Shown: positions 55,116 through 64,000 of the stretch, one piece after another
Numbering within the stretch: position 1 is the stretch's first letter
Layout of the letters: each line of letters begins with the position of its first letter
NCBI GenBank assembly: GCA_021234155.1
Contig: JAJEKV010000005.1
Location: 5,644,952 to 5,708,951, forward strand
Length of the DNA: 64,000 nucleotides
Source: Isoetes taiwanensis
Lineage: Eukaryota > Streptophyta > Lycopodiopsida > Isoetales > Isoetaceae
Direction: 5' to 3'
The notes under the pieces: model-generated
What the model was told of the DNA's origin: nothing
Database searches by the model: none
Seen by the model: only the letters and a program-made list of their open reading frames with translations
Translations under genes and position numbers: made by a program

Positions 55116-55361
55116 AATGAATAACTTTCAAACATCATATTGTATTACTACACCTTTGATCACATGTGATCAAACATGCAATAAGTGTGGCGACCTACTT
55201 GCCTACAAACATAGTTTCTAGCTCCAATATCATGGAGTGCAAATCATGACTAATTGCACCATATCTTATGTATTTTCTAATGCATACCATACTATGCATT
55301 TTCTATGTATACGTAATACGGAAAAGCCTTTTAAAAGATAGCTTGTTTAAAATAAGACACC

Positions 55362-55545
55362 ATATCCCATGTATTTTTTAATGAGCACAATATCATGTCC
55401 TACGTATTTTCTAATAAATGCAATTTCCTACATATCCTATGTATTTTTTAATAAACACAATATTCTACCCTACATATTTTCTAATAAACGCAATATCCTA
55501 CGTATTTTCTAATGAACACCATACCTTATGTAATTTTTATAAAAA
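55362..55545 (+). repeat. AT-rich tandem repeat
   Basis: CTACGTATTTTCTAATAAAC and close variants, each followed by GCAATAT or ACAATAT, recur five or six times at 35-40 bp spacing. Confidence 0.6.
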
Positions 55546-55566
55546 TAGACCCTCCCCATGTATTTT

Positions 55567-55870
55567 CTATGCATTCTCTTCCCAAAATTCATTCCACTTG
55601 AGCCATACTACCTCCTTACAAAAGACAATCTTATACGAATCCATTGGACCTGACCTGCTCCATGTGCTGCCAGAAGGATATACATTGTCAACACCAACTT
55701 CTTTCTTCAATTTTATTACAGTCTTCTTACCACATGCATTTGGCTTATCAGAAAAAATATGAAACAGTATAAATACTTGAATTTGTTTAACATTGCTTGC
55801 TGTTGAGAAAACGAAGCTGCCATCCGTGCTTGATGTGCTGCATATGCAGACAATATGTGTGACTGCAATA
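55567..55870 (-). pseudogene. Exon-like open frame, unidentified
   Basis: After an acceptor-like TTTATTGCAG the minus strand reads TCHIVCICSTSSTDGSF-like text (VTHIVCICSTSSTDGSF) and NACGKKTVIKLKKEV. The coding-like composition and the acceptor suggest an exon, but no family is recognised. It may belong to the ARF-GAP fragment upstream or to something else. Confidence 0.25.
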
Positions 55871-55984
55871 AACAGGAAATAGTTTACGGCCTTAGTTTTC
55901 GCATTTAATATTTTGCAGAGCCCTCTAAAATTTACATACTTGCAGAACAAGTTTAATAATGCAATTTCAGAATGTTAATCTTAC

Positions 55985-56460
55985 GTTAAAAAGCCGTCCA
56001 TAGATTATCATCAGATGCATCATCTTTATTGGATGTTGGATTATCAATTGTTAGAAGGTTGAAAAGATCATGGGCCTCAGGCGGTTGAGGATTGTTAATT
56101 TTGTTTGATTGTTTAGCTGGGACTGGTTTTGAACTACTCTGCTGAGAAGGAAATCTAACAGATCCTTCATTGTTTCCCTTCCCACCTTGAAAAGAAAGAT
56201 AATAGTATAACTTGTGAGTAGATTTGATTTCTTAAATTAATTAATATAATTGTAACATACTGTCACCTTTTGAGAAGCATCAGTTTCAGTAGCAGCTGAT
56301 TCTTTTGCTTCTCTAGTTTTAGTGTGACTACGCTGAGGATCTGGAGCATTTATTTTGGAATCAAGGTCTCCAAGACATCAGTGCAAGTTCGTGTTCTAGC
56401 CATATCTGGAGTCGTAGAACTAGTGTTGATAGAGCTTGGGCAATAATTCCAGAAAATTTG
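55985..56460 (-). pseudogene. ARF GTPase-activating protein (AGD5/NEVERSHED-like), internal exons
   Basis: One minus-strand exon (about 56187-55988) reads SQQSSSKPVPAKQS, then EAHDLFNLLTIDNPTSN and DDNLWTAF. It matches the A-T-D-L-F-N-L-L-S-M-D ... D-D-N-x-W-A-G-F region that follows the zinc-finger GAP domain in plant AGD5. The preceding exon (about 56460-56262), with ARTRTC and INAPDPQRSHTKTREAKESA, fits the linker before it. AGD5 acts at the trans-Golgi network and in organ abscission in Arabidopsis. The catalytic N-terminal GAP exons are not seen in the window. A frame change occurs between ARTRTC and the rest, and a stop follows WTAF, so this is a gene fragment or pseudogene. Confidence 0.6.
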
Positions 56461-56676
56461 CTTATCAGCCATGCAAGACAGAGACGGCATCTATCATGTT
56501 ACTTGTTCTTGGCTCATACCTTTGCCTTTTGAAAATTATTGATCAACTAGTGTTGAAACATTCTCAACTCGCCTGCTTCAGTAAACAAGATTATTACCAA
56601 CATGCAATACTACATAAGCAGTACACGCATAAGGCGTTTTGCCACTATGTAAAGAAATCTTTATGCATGAAATGCT

Positions 56677-56858
56677 GAGCGTGCTCCACTAAGATGTGGT
56701 TCAAAACTATTTGTTGTGAAAGACTAAAGGAAGCACATGCGCCCACTATCTTTATATGAAATCTTTTGCAGTATTCTGCCTTTTGGGCGTGCTCCACTAA
56801 GATGTGGTTCCCGGAACTATTTCTTGAACTAAAAGGAAGCACATAAGCCCCACTTCAT
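56677..56858 (+). repeat. Two-copy tandem duplication, about 109 bp
   Basis: CGTGCTCCACTAAGATGTGG occurs at about 56680 and 56789. In both copies it is followed by TTC, a variable stretch, then AAAGGAAGCACAT and CCCAC. Confidence 0.8.
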
Positions 56859-58199
56859 CTAACAATGAGTTTAGTCAAATGCGACATCCTCGAGTTGGTA
56901 ATTTATGGCATACCAGGAATACTACAATTTCTAATGTGGTTTTGATCTTTAAATTTCATTTAAATTACCAAACAATACAAATTAAATTATTTAATTAAAA
57001 TTGGGACTCATTCCATTCCCACTTTTTCCGAACTCTGTTAATTTACACAAAGAATTTTCCCAGGCCGGCTTCTTGTTCGAGATTTTGAATAAAACTACTT
57101 GCATTCAAGCTTTGCTGCGGTTTTCTACAGTTAGCCCGAGTCGAGAACAAGAACAATGCAACGAAACAAAGGAAATTCATTAAAAGTTTGAAACCAAATA
57201 TCTAGTTGAAAAAGAGTTTTTATTAATAAATTGAATGGAATTTCCCGTCATAGGGCCGTGAGACCATAGTGGTCTTAACATTACTCTGATTCATATACAT
57301 AGGTGGTTACCTTGCTTGAGGGGATTAACTAGCTGGCTTCTTCATTGTAAAGCCTTGGGGGCAACTTTGAAGGGTGTGGAGATGCCTCAGGGAGACACTC
57401 ACCGGGCTTCTGCGTGACCTGTCACGGAGCTTCTCCACTCGCCTCATGACCCAGCTTCCATTGAATATGCTCCTTCCCCGGCCGCGAGTGGATGTTACAT
57501 GCAATGATGCTTGCAAGATGCTTTTGAAACTACTGGACTTTCTCTTTGTTCTTAGCACATTCTTTTATCCCACGAGGTGTAGCGAGCAGCTCGGGGTGAG
57601 CAACCTTATCCCAAAGGCTAGGGGCAAGAATTAATAGCGTGGCTGGGATCGGCAGGTGGCTGCTTCAAGCACTGAGGCTGAGGATCTGTCTTACTTGGGC
57701 GGGATCATGCCGCTGGGAAGGTCATGATCACTGGCCAGGATCTGTCACGGTGGCTTCGGATCACAAAATTGCACAGAACCACACAGGAGCGGGAGAGTGC
57801 CAGTTTAACAATTCACAGTTGCCCATTAGTCAAAAGCAGAAGAAAGATGTTGAAATCGAACCTGGTGAGCAGAACTGCGTTCGCTGGCTTCATCAAATGG
57901 CGTGGGAAGTAGTGTCTTTGCAGGCTGCCCCAGTCAGAAGGCTATAAAAGTGTGAAAGTACAACCGATTGCCTTTCTCGACTCGAGTCGAGAAAGGCCGA
58001 GAAGACATAGCGTGAAACATCCATCCTGCAGCCATTGTGGGGCATGGTCACCTGATCATACAAAATCCCGATCCTATGCGGGGTTAAAGCATGCCTTTCG
58101 ACTGGTGAATTAGAAGGCATCAACATCAATATACAGTATATTATTCATTGCAAATGTTCAGTACATTCCGTTTTGTTTACAATATTCACACCTGAATTT
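56859..58199. other. No gene identified
   Basis: The minus frame 57558-57325 (RGRGRSIFNGSWVMRRVEKL) is followed by a consensus donor (GTGAGT near 57405) and may be an exon. The plus frame 57639-57947 has no motif. A perfect 26-nt palindrome lies at 57971-57996. Confidence 0.3.
57971..57996. repeat. Perfect palindrome, third family
   Basis: CCTTTCTCGACTC followed by its exact complement GAGTCGAGAAAGG. Related copies lie at 58901-58922 (perfect, core CTCGACTCGCGAGTCGAG), 62970-62990 (ATTCTCGACG-C-CGTCGAGAAT), about 63388 and about 63681, plus decayed copies at 54971 and 55030. Confidence 0.9.
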
Positions 58200-58690
58200 G
58201 ACTATAAAGCGGTGCTCAGCACAATTACCAGAATATTTTACATGCGTCCATAACTTAGCGTTGTGCTCCTGGGATCGGATTTCGAACAGGGGCTGGGATA
58301 GTTCCTAATCACATCGTGACAAGAATGGCAAAGGGAGTTAGCCAAGGCGAGGACAGTCCGGGGACAACCACCTATCCGAGTCTCATATTCTTGGTCGATA
58401 TGAAGCCTTGTGGTGTATTTTTCGCGGCGTTATGATAGCACTTGTAGGCAGAGTCATCTACATATGGTGTTTATTGTTTCCATAGTGCGGGTGCTTTCAT
58501 GACCACCGTACATTGCTTACTGCAGGCCGCCGAACTCCCCTTTGTGATGAACAGGTTGGGGTAGGCACGTAGGCCTTTGGCACAGGCGACTTGGGCTTTA
58601 AAACTGAAATGCGAGAACACTTTGGGAACATTGACCAATATTTTTCTTTTGTACCTGGGACTAAGTCTGAATACCATTATCTGGTCATCT
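58200..58690 (-). pseudogene. Unidentified coding-like segment
   Basis: Minus-strand text from 58677 reads MVFRLSPRYKRKILVNVPKV, then AQVACAKGLRAYPNLFIT, then after a stop YVDDSAYKCYHNAAKNTPQG. Codon use looks protein-like over about 110 codons. No family is recognised. It lies between the two best palindromes of the third family. Confidence 0.25.
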
Positions 58691-58900
58691 GGAGGATCGT
58701 CTTCGTGGTATCTAAACTGGTCGGACTGATTTCAGGATATGGATCATTATCTTTTGGTTAACTTCGGTATGCCATCGTTGCATCTTTATTGGAATTGCAC
58801 TCTCCTGGCGTGAACGCCCGGTATCAATGACATGAATTAAAATTAGATTGACCATGGAACTCCACGAAATGATGACATCATCGAGAAAGGAAGCGGGATT

Positions 58901-58922
58901 TTCTCGACTCGCGAGTCGAGAA
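58901..58922. repeat. Perfect palindrome, third family
   Basis: The 22-nt perfect palindrome is TTCTCGACTCG and its complement CGAGTCGAGAA. It is the cleanest core of the family spread over 55-64 kb. Confidence 0.9.
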
Positions 58923-61900
58923 TGGAAAAAAGGTATTATTGAAAGGAACACTTACGACTTGAGGCCGAGAAACTTTCTGCATTTCATCAGAAACAAAGAA
59001 ATAAACTCACCTCAATTACCAATTCAGAATGTGAAGCTGACATCCTTGTCTAAACCTTGAGCGATAAAGTCTCGCATTCGGCCACGGTGCCCGCAAAATT
59101 CTCGTCTTTCTTTGCTTCCATTTGTCTTCCTCCGTTGAAATCTCTTCGCGGAAGCGGTCCGTTATAAACCGGTCGTTTTAACCAACCGCCAGCATTTTAT
59201 GCGGATATACGGGTTTCGTTTCAGGCGACGCGGCCCCACGAGAGGAAGCAGGCCATTCATATACCGCTGCTTCACCGATTTAGAGAATCTTTACAGAGCG
59301 TTTGGACACGGTACCAATAACTCTTGGCGGATGAGGGTGATTACAGCATGGGACTGTAACATCGCTGCGGCGGCCATGCGTTGAGGAACGCATGCTCGCA
59401 AATCTGCCCTCAATAGAGTTATGCTCTTGAGGAGATCATGAACTGTAGAATGGCTGATGCAAAACAGACCACCACTTATCGGGTCGGTGATCGAGAATCA
59501 AACGAAAACTATGACGGCGAGCGGTTTTGAGCGGCCAGTCTACACTCATGATCAAGTTAGGTATATGGGTACATGATCTTGTTGGTGAGTTAATACTCTA
59601 AAGGCCCATTGGGAGCCGGCCCAGGTTAATGCGATTAGGCATGCAAAGGGGCAGAAGCCAGAAAGTATCAGTCGGTCATGTCAGGACACGTCTTGTACCA
59701 ACTCTATCTTCGGGCTTTGTGCTTAAAGGGTGCGTCTTGATCCTGAAACCCGGTGACAAATAGTGCCAACGCCAGATCCAGGTGCGCGGTTCGGAACCAC
59801 CGATCCGCTGTGTCCCAAAGTTACGGTAGGGGAGCTATCGTCGACCTTAATGGGATGCCGGGTCCAGCTTACTCAGGTTGCCGCGCGTTGGAAAGGAAGG
59901 GTTTTGCGGTATTCGGCATTGCTGTTTGATGTAGGGTTGAGCGCGGGCGGGTTAATTCCTTCATGTCTTCCTCATTCTCGGGCGACTGCCTACGTAAAAA
60001 TCAAAGTCGTGATGTTCGTGCCCGTTACGTTGCGGGCACAAGTGATGCACCTTCTTCCTGCTTGTAAACTGGGGAACGTGGGCGCCAATCGCTGCGTCTG
60101 CATTTTAGAACTCCCTGGTCTGTAGGGTTGGGCAAATCCAGATTGCGCGCGTTATTTCTTTGTCGGGTGGGGCGCAGCATCCTCTTCATGAAGAACGCGC
60201 CGACAATAGGGTCAGGCGCGGGGTTTTGTAGATGCTTTAATGCTCGACGATTGGTGCGTTGGCGGGTACGGCTAAGGTTTTGCCATTTCGCGTGAAAAGT
60301 CGTCCACTTCAAATCTATTTTCGCATAGGTTTTATGACCGCGGTGACTGCATCACTTGATTTTACGTATTTACCCTGGCGCTTTCTCGACAGAACGAAGG
60401 CTGATGTCAGCCAGGAAAATGTTAGGATGGTAAGGGCTTCGACTGGTGAAAAATCCCTGAAGCATCTAATTTCTTTTTACTTATCACGGGTTTCTAAAGG
60501 CTGAATTAAGAAGAGCTCCATCGCAGATTTCACGTATTTACCACGGCGGCTGCCGGAAACCGCGGTAGAGAGCCTGATGATATCCGGGAAAGGCCATTAG
60601 GATGACGGAAACTTTCAGGCTGGTGAATCAATTGAAGAGTTATTACGCTTGTCGTGGCACCGACATTGCTGTTCCGGCGATTGGCTAATCTTGGCGGTTA
60701 GGTTCTTTGGCGTCTAAAATTTCATACAAAGCAGCATATCTATCGCGCCGATCGCTGCGGCACCTCCTTCTGTTACGCAATACGCTGCGCTCGAGATAAA
60801 GTCTGCAACCCCGGGCAGGACATCGCCAGCGGATCTTCACTCGGACTTGATTTGGAGCGTCCGCCGTTCGATCACGTTAAAGGTATGACATCAGGGCGGA
60901 TCTGGCGGGGTTCGCCATTAGGTTGAGAATCTCCGGCATGTGAAATGCTGGATTAAATTCAATGGTTGAACCGAGGCATCTCCGTTACCAAACTTCGCCA
61001 GTAGATCTAATGTCGGCGGCTGACTTATTGGCGTCAATGCGGATAATCGCGAGGCTGAAATCTTTTGTGCCTCTGCGGTGAAATCTCTGGTCTGATCATG
61101 GATCCGTAGTGGAAGTTCGACCATATCTTCGTCTCCTTAAGTCATCGATTCCTCGGGTGTGGTGTCATCATCCCATCTTTGTTTTGGTGAGACTTTTATT
61201 GTATGAACCCACGACTTCATTCCCCAACTGGCATAGAAATTGTTGTAGAGTCTTAAATACCGATGAAGTGAAGCTCCATTATTGAGCAGTTTTTGCGACT
61301 CCGCGATATCCATTTTGAAGCTCCGCGGATGTTAGGGTTCCGAGCCTCCTTCATCCATTCGGATCCACTTCCACTTTAAAGTTCCGACAAATTTTAGAAG
61401 CCAAGCCTTTTTGCAAAGGTCTGCCTGGCCTTGCTCATGGAAGAGTGAGAATAATTTGTACTTCTGTTTTTGGTGTGATAGAACCTCTTAAGTCCCTCGA
61501 CGTAATTCAAATGCTTTGAATCGGCGAGGAGACGGAGAGCACAACAGATTTTCTTATGCCCAATCTCCAGACTCTTCATCCCTTTAGTTGTAAAGCAGAT
61601 CTTATTCCCACTTATCGATCACCTCGACATACCACCAGAATATGCCTTTATTTCAAAGCTCGTCTCCGATCCTGGTGGCTGAAGAATGGAGTTAGAAGCC
61701 CGGTGATCGCGGTGAGTCAGAATTGAATGCAAGAAGGATGGATCGATTCAGGTATTCCAGACCAAAGAAAACCTTACGATTGACATACCTTTAAACTGCT
61801 AGCTGCCGTGATAGAAAGCATCCCTACGGTAGCCACCAACTGTGGTGATCGCTGTCTATGCCTCTATCCTCTTGGGACCCCTCACGTAAAGGTCAGTCTC

Positions 61901-62700
61901 TCAAAACAGGTTTAGGGTGCATGTAAAAAGATCCCGGTGTTCTTTAATTTGAAGTTAAGGACAATACCGTCCATTTATGTAGAAAGAAGGGCTCAGGAAT
62001 TCTGACTTCGGGTAAAACTGCTTCCGGCCAACACTATTTGAGAAATTTAATCCACATCAAAGGGACTAAGTGGTAGACCTAGTTTATCTTCCACTGCGGC
62101 ATTTAGGGGACCCTGGGTTTAGGGAGGGAGCATCATTTGATAGCGACTTAGGTGGCGCGATCGTTAAGAACGCTATGGCGCCTTGCATATGTAATTTTTT
62201 CCTGCGTGCGTCCTATTTGCAGCGGTTGATTTACATTCGATGAGCAAGACTGGGTAGAGGCCGAGGAGAGGAGCTGCGGAACCACGGAACTCGCTCAGAA
62301 GCCATGGAGCTTGGGGATGCGAGAATCAGCGGGTACAGTATTAGATCGCGAATACCTCTTGAGACCGGCGAAGAAGCAAAGACTCTAGGTGAGAATTGCC
62401 GGGATCCGATGATCTGGTGGCTGAATTCTGCGTGAGTTTGAGATGCATGTTATTTGGCTTGTTGAACATCACGTCTGTTTAAATAATGGGCTGCGTCGCT
62501 TCAGTGGTTGGTATTTCCTTTTATTGGCATTTTTGACTTGAGATGATTTTACTCTGCAGGTTGAGATGCTTTCGGCAAAGGAAACAATGGATCGAGGGAT
62601 ATCGAAACGATTCGCGTTTTGGTGTCGCTTTTCATATGAGTGTTGTTTTCTTGGAATGTTGTACATAGATGCGAGGGTGGAGTCTAAGGCCGGAGAAGCG
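58923..62700. other. Uncharacterised, GC-richer region without recognisable gene
   Basis: Many short frames on both strands, none with a known motif. The composition is richer in G+C and CpG than most of the window, with few long A/T runs. It contains the third palindrome family and diverged duplications. I cannot say what it is. Confidence 0.4.
60355..60655 (+). repeat. Diverged direct repeat, about 165-bp period
   Basis: GATTTTACGTATTTACCCTGG (near 60358) and GATTTCACGTATTTACCACGG (near 60525) begin two units. Both continue to AGGATG..., a GGCTGGTGAA/GACTGGTGAA box and a T/A-rich end before TATCACGG or TGTCGTGG. Identity is low but co-linear. Confidence 0.5.
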
Positions 62701-63800
62701 GTTCGAGCCCGCATCCCTGTAGTTAGTCCGGAGGGCCTCCACCGGTCAGAACCACTCCCTCCAATAATGAGGAAGATGGTTGAAGGAGGGTAAACTCCCG
62801 AGACAGAGAGGCGACTAGAAGGCACTTGGGACCGCTGGGAGAATACAAAATACTGATGCGCGCGAGAATGCAAGCGCGGCTTCCTCTCGTGGTTTCCCAC
62901 AGTAGTTGAGACATGAAATCCACCCGGTGATCCCAGAAGAATCTTTATTTGTTAGTACTTTTGTACCGCATTCTCGACGCCGTCGAGAATGCCAATACAT
63001 CAGAATGGGTTATTTTGCAGGGCTACTACGACTAGTTAAAGGGCGGAAATTAGGCCTCGCTTGGCCGAGAATCACCGGAGACGGCAAACTCTATGGTTTC
63101 CACTGTCTGCGGAGAGTTGGCCGATGGTAGCTATATTCACCGGGCTGCTAGGTGGGAATGCGCAGCCATGAACTTCAGGATGGTACACGCTGGGTACCGG
63201 TTGGGTAAAGGCATTCCCAGACTTTCCTTGAGCGAAAATACATCTGACAAAACTCGCTGGTTTCCACAATGGGTTGCTAAGAGTTAGCCTCGCAGGGCAG
63301 TCAAAACAACTTCCCTTAAGCAATGTCCAGGAAGATAGAAGGAGAGTTGTTGGTATCACGGTATTCAGTACGCTGGAAGCTGGTAGTTTTTCGACTCACG
63401 CGAGAAGTGCGAGAAAGCGGCCGACACCTATCAGTTAGTCGCGAGGCCATACTTTAATCCCGGAGCCCATCCCGCCGCCCAATATTAAATGAAGATGGTT
63501 GAAGAAGGAGGCGGTCTTTGATTGGGTAAGAGGCCCGCTGCGACCACCTGCAGAGAATGGGTACTAAGAGTTAGCTGCTTGAGGGCGGTGAAAACCACTT
63601 CCCTTAGCAATGTAGGGAAGATAGAGAAGGAGAGTGGTTTTAGGCCCCATCTGCGAATACTCAGTCACTAGAAACACAGGTTTTCGACTCGCGAGGTGAA
63701 ACCTTCTTCCGTGGTTGGTAAGTAGAGCTCCCCACCCGGGTGGAGCTGAGTCCTCTTGCCAATATTCGATGAGCATGGTTGAGAGTAAATAGGCTGGAGT
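62700..63800 (+). repeat. Diverged tandem blocks at the window end
   Basis: GAAGATGGTTGAAGGAGG (62771), GAAGATGGTTGAAGAAGG (63491) and GAGCATGGTTGAGAGTAA (63770) follow ATAATG, ATTAAAT or ATTCGAT and are preceded by C-rich text. CTAAGAGTTAGC...AAC(C/A)ACTTCCCTTA...AGCAATGT...GGAAGATAGA...GGAGAGT occurs at about 63278-63352 and 63563-63637. The segments are interspersed copies of one larger unit, roughly 285 bp in its best-preserved pair. Confidence 0.65.
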
Positions 63801-64000
63801 GGAAAATACTGACACACGAAACCATGGCGGGGTATCACGTCGACTCACAGAATAGAGAGGCTAGGGAGTTCCTAAAGAATGTGAAGACATTGGGTAGGCA
63901 CATGCAATCAGTCCTTGGTCGAGAATCCCTCAGCATTAGCCAGTCCAGAGTGTACCTCCCTCTTCTACGCCATTCGGAAGTTCAGGCTAGAGTGAGGGAA

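Noticed and set aside
59763-60125. 120-codon ORF in the GC-richer end region
   Set aside because: No family motif, no codon bias I can judge, no splice or neighbour support.

Overview
This window is nuclear DNA of a land plant, most likely a fern. The evidence is intron-bearing genes with GT..AG junctions, several LINE, copia and CACTA-type remnants, a chloroplast rpl23 fragment with a fern/bryophyte-like PPKKKRY stretch, and a sparse gene content diluted by decayed repeats. The lineage is inferred from this mix and was not tested by any search.

Layout. 0.1-2.2 kb: broken DDE transposase (-). 2.2-6.5 kb: a multi-exon gene (+) joining a ParB-like domain to a beta-class DNA methyltransferase, with palindromes built on GTATTCCGGAATAC upstream and in its introns. 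6.85-8.1 kb: LINE 3' half. 12.1-12.8 kb: exosome MTR3-like pseudogene (-). 15.2-15.9 kb (-) and 38.8-40.0 kb (+): two copies of another LINE. 20.5-22.9 kb: an intact three-exon gene for a PLD-type phosphatidylglycerophosphate synthase. 24.0-24.25 kb: a small DIR1-like lipid-transfer protein ORF. 26.7-28.75 kb: an unrecognised coiled-coil/zinc-binding gene, broken. 31.9-34.9 kb: 5'-truncated copia element (-). 34.95-36.5 kb: a second ParB-like locus (-), preceded by an array of a different GC-rich palindrome. 41.0-41.5 kb: two 3' exons of an epoxide hydrolase-like gene (-). 42.66-44.6 kb: chloroplast rpl23 fragment abutting a LINE 5' half. 46.4-47.9 kb: an intact intronless plastid-type phospholipase A1 (-). 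50.8-53.15 kb: a 1.28-kb direct duplication. 53.3-53.9 kb: CACTA-like element. 56.0-56.5 kb: ARF-GAP (AGD5-like) exons (-). 57-64 kb: no recognisable gene, but a third palindrome family (CTCGACTCGCGAGTCGAG) and diverged tandem repeats.

Only the PGP synthase and the phospholipase A1 look like complete, expressed host genes; the DIR1-like ORF is a plausible third. Most other coding matter is broken. Several breaks would be mended by a one-base change in a homopolymer, so assembly indels are a real alternative to pseudogenisation at some loci, but in-frame stops also occur.

The most unusual signal is the ParB/methyltransferase family. One locus encodes both parts and a second has the ParB part, and each has its own palindrome family in its upstream and intronic DNA, repeated at near-fixed spacing (42 bp in one, about 73 bp in the other). 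This suggests a selfish or self-marking element in which each copy carries its own palindromic site set. That is an inference from two loci, with a third palindrome family at 55-64 kb as a possible further case.
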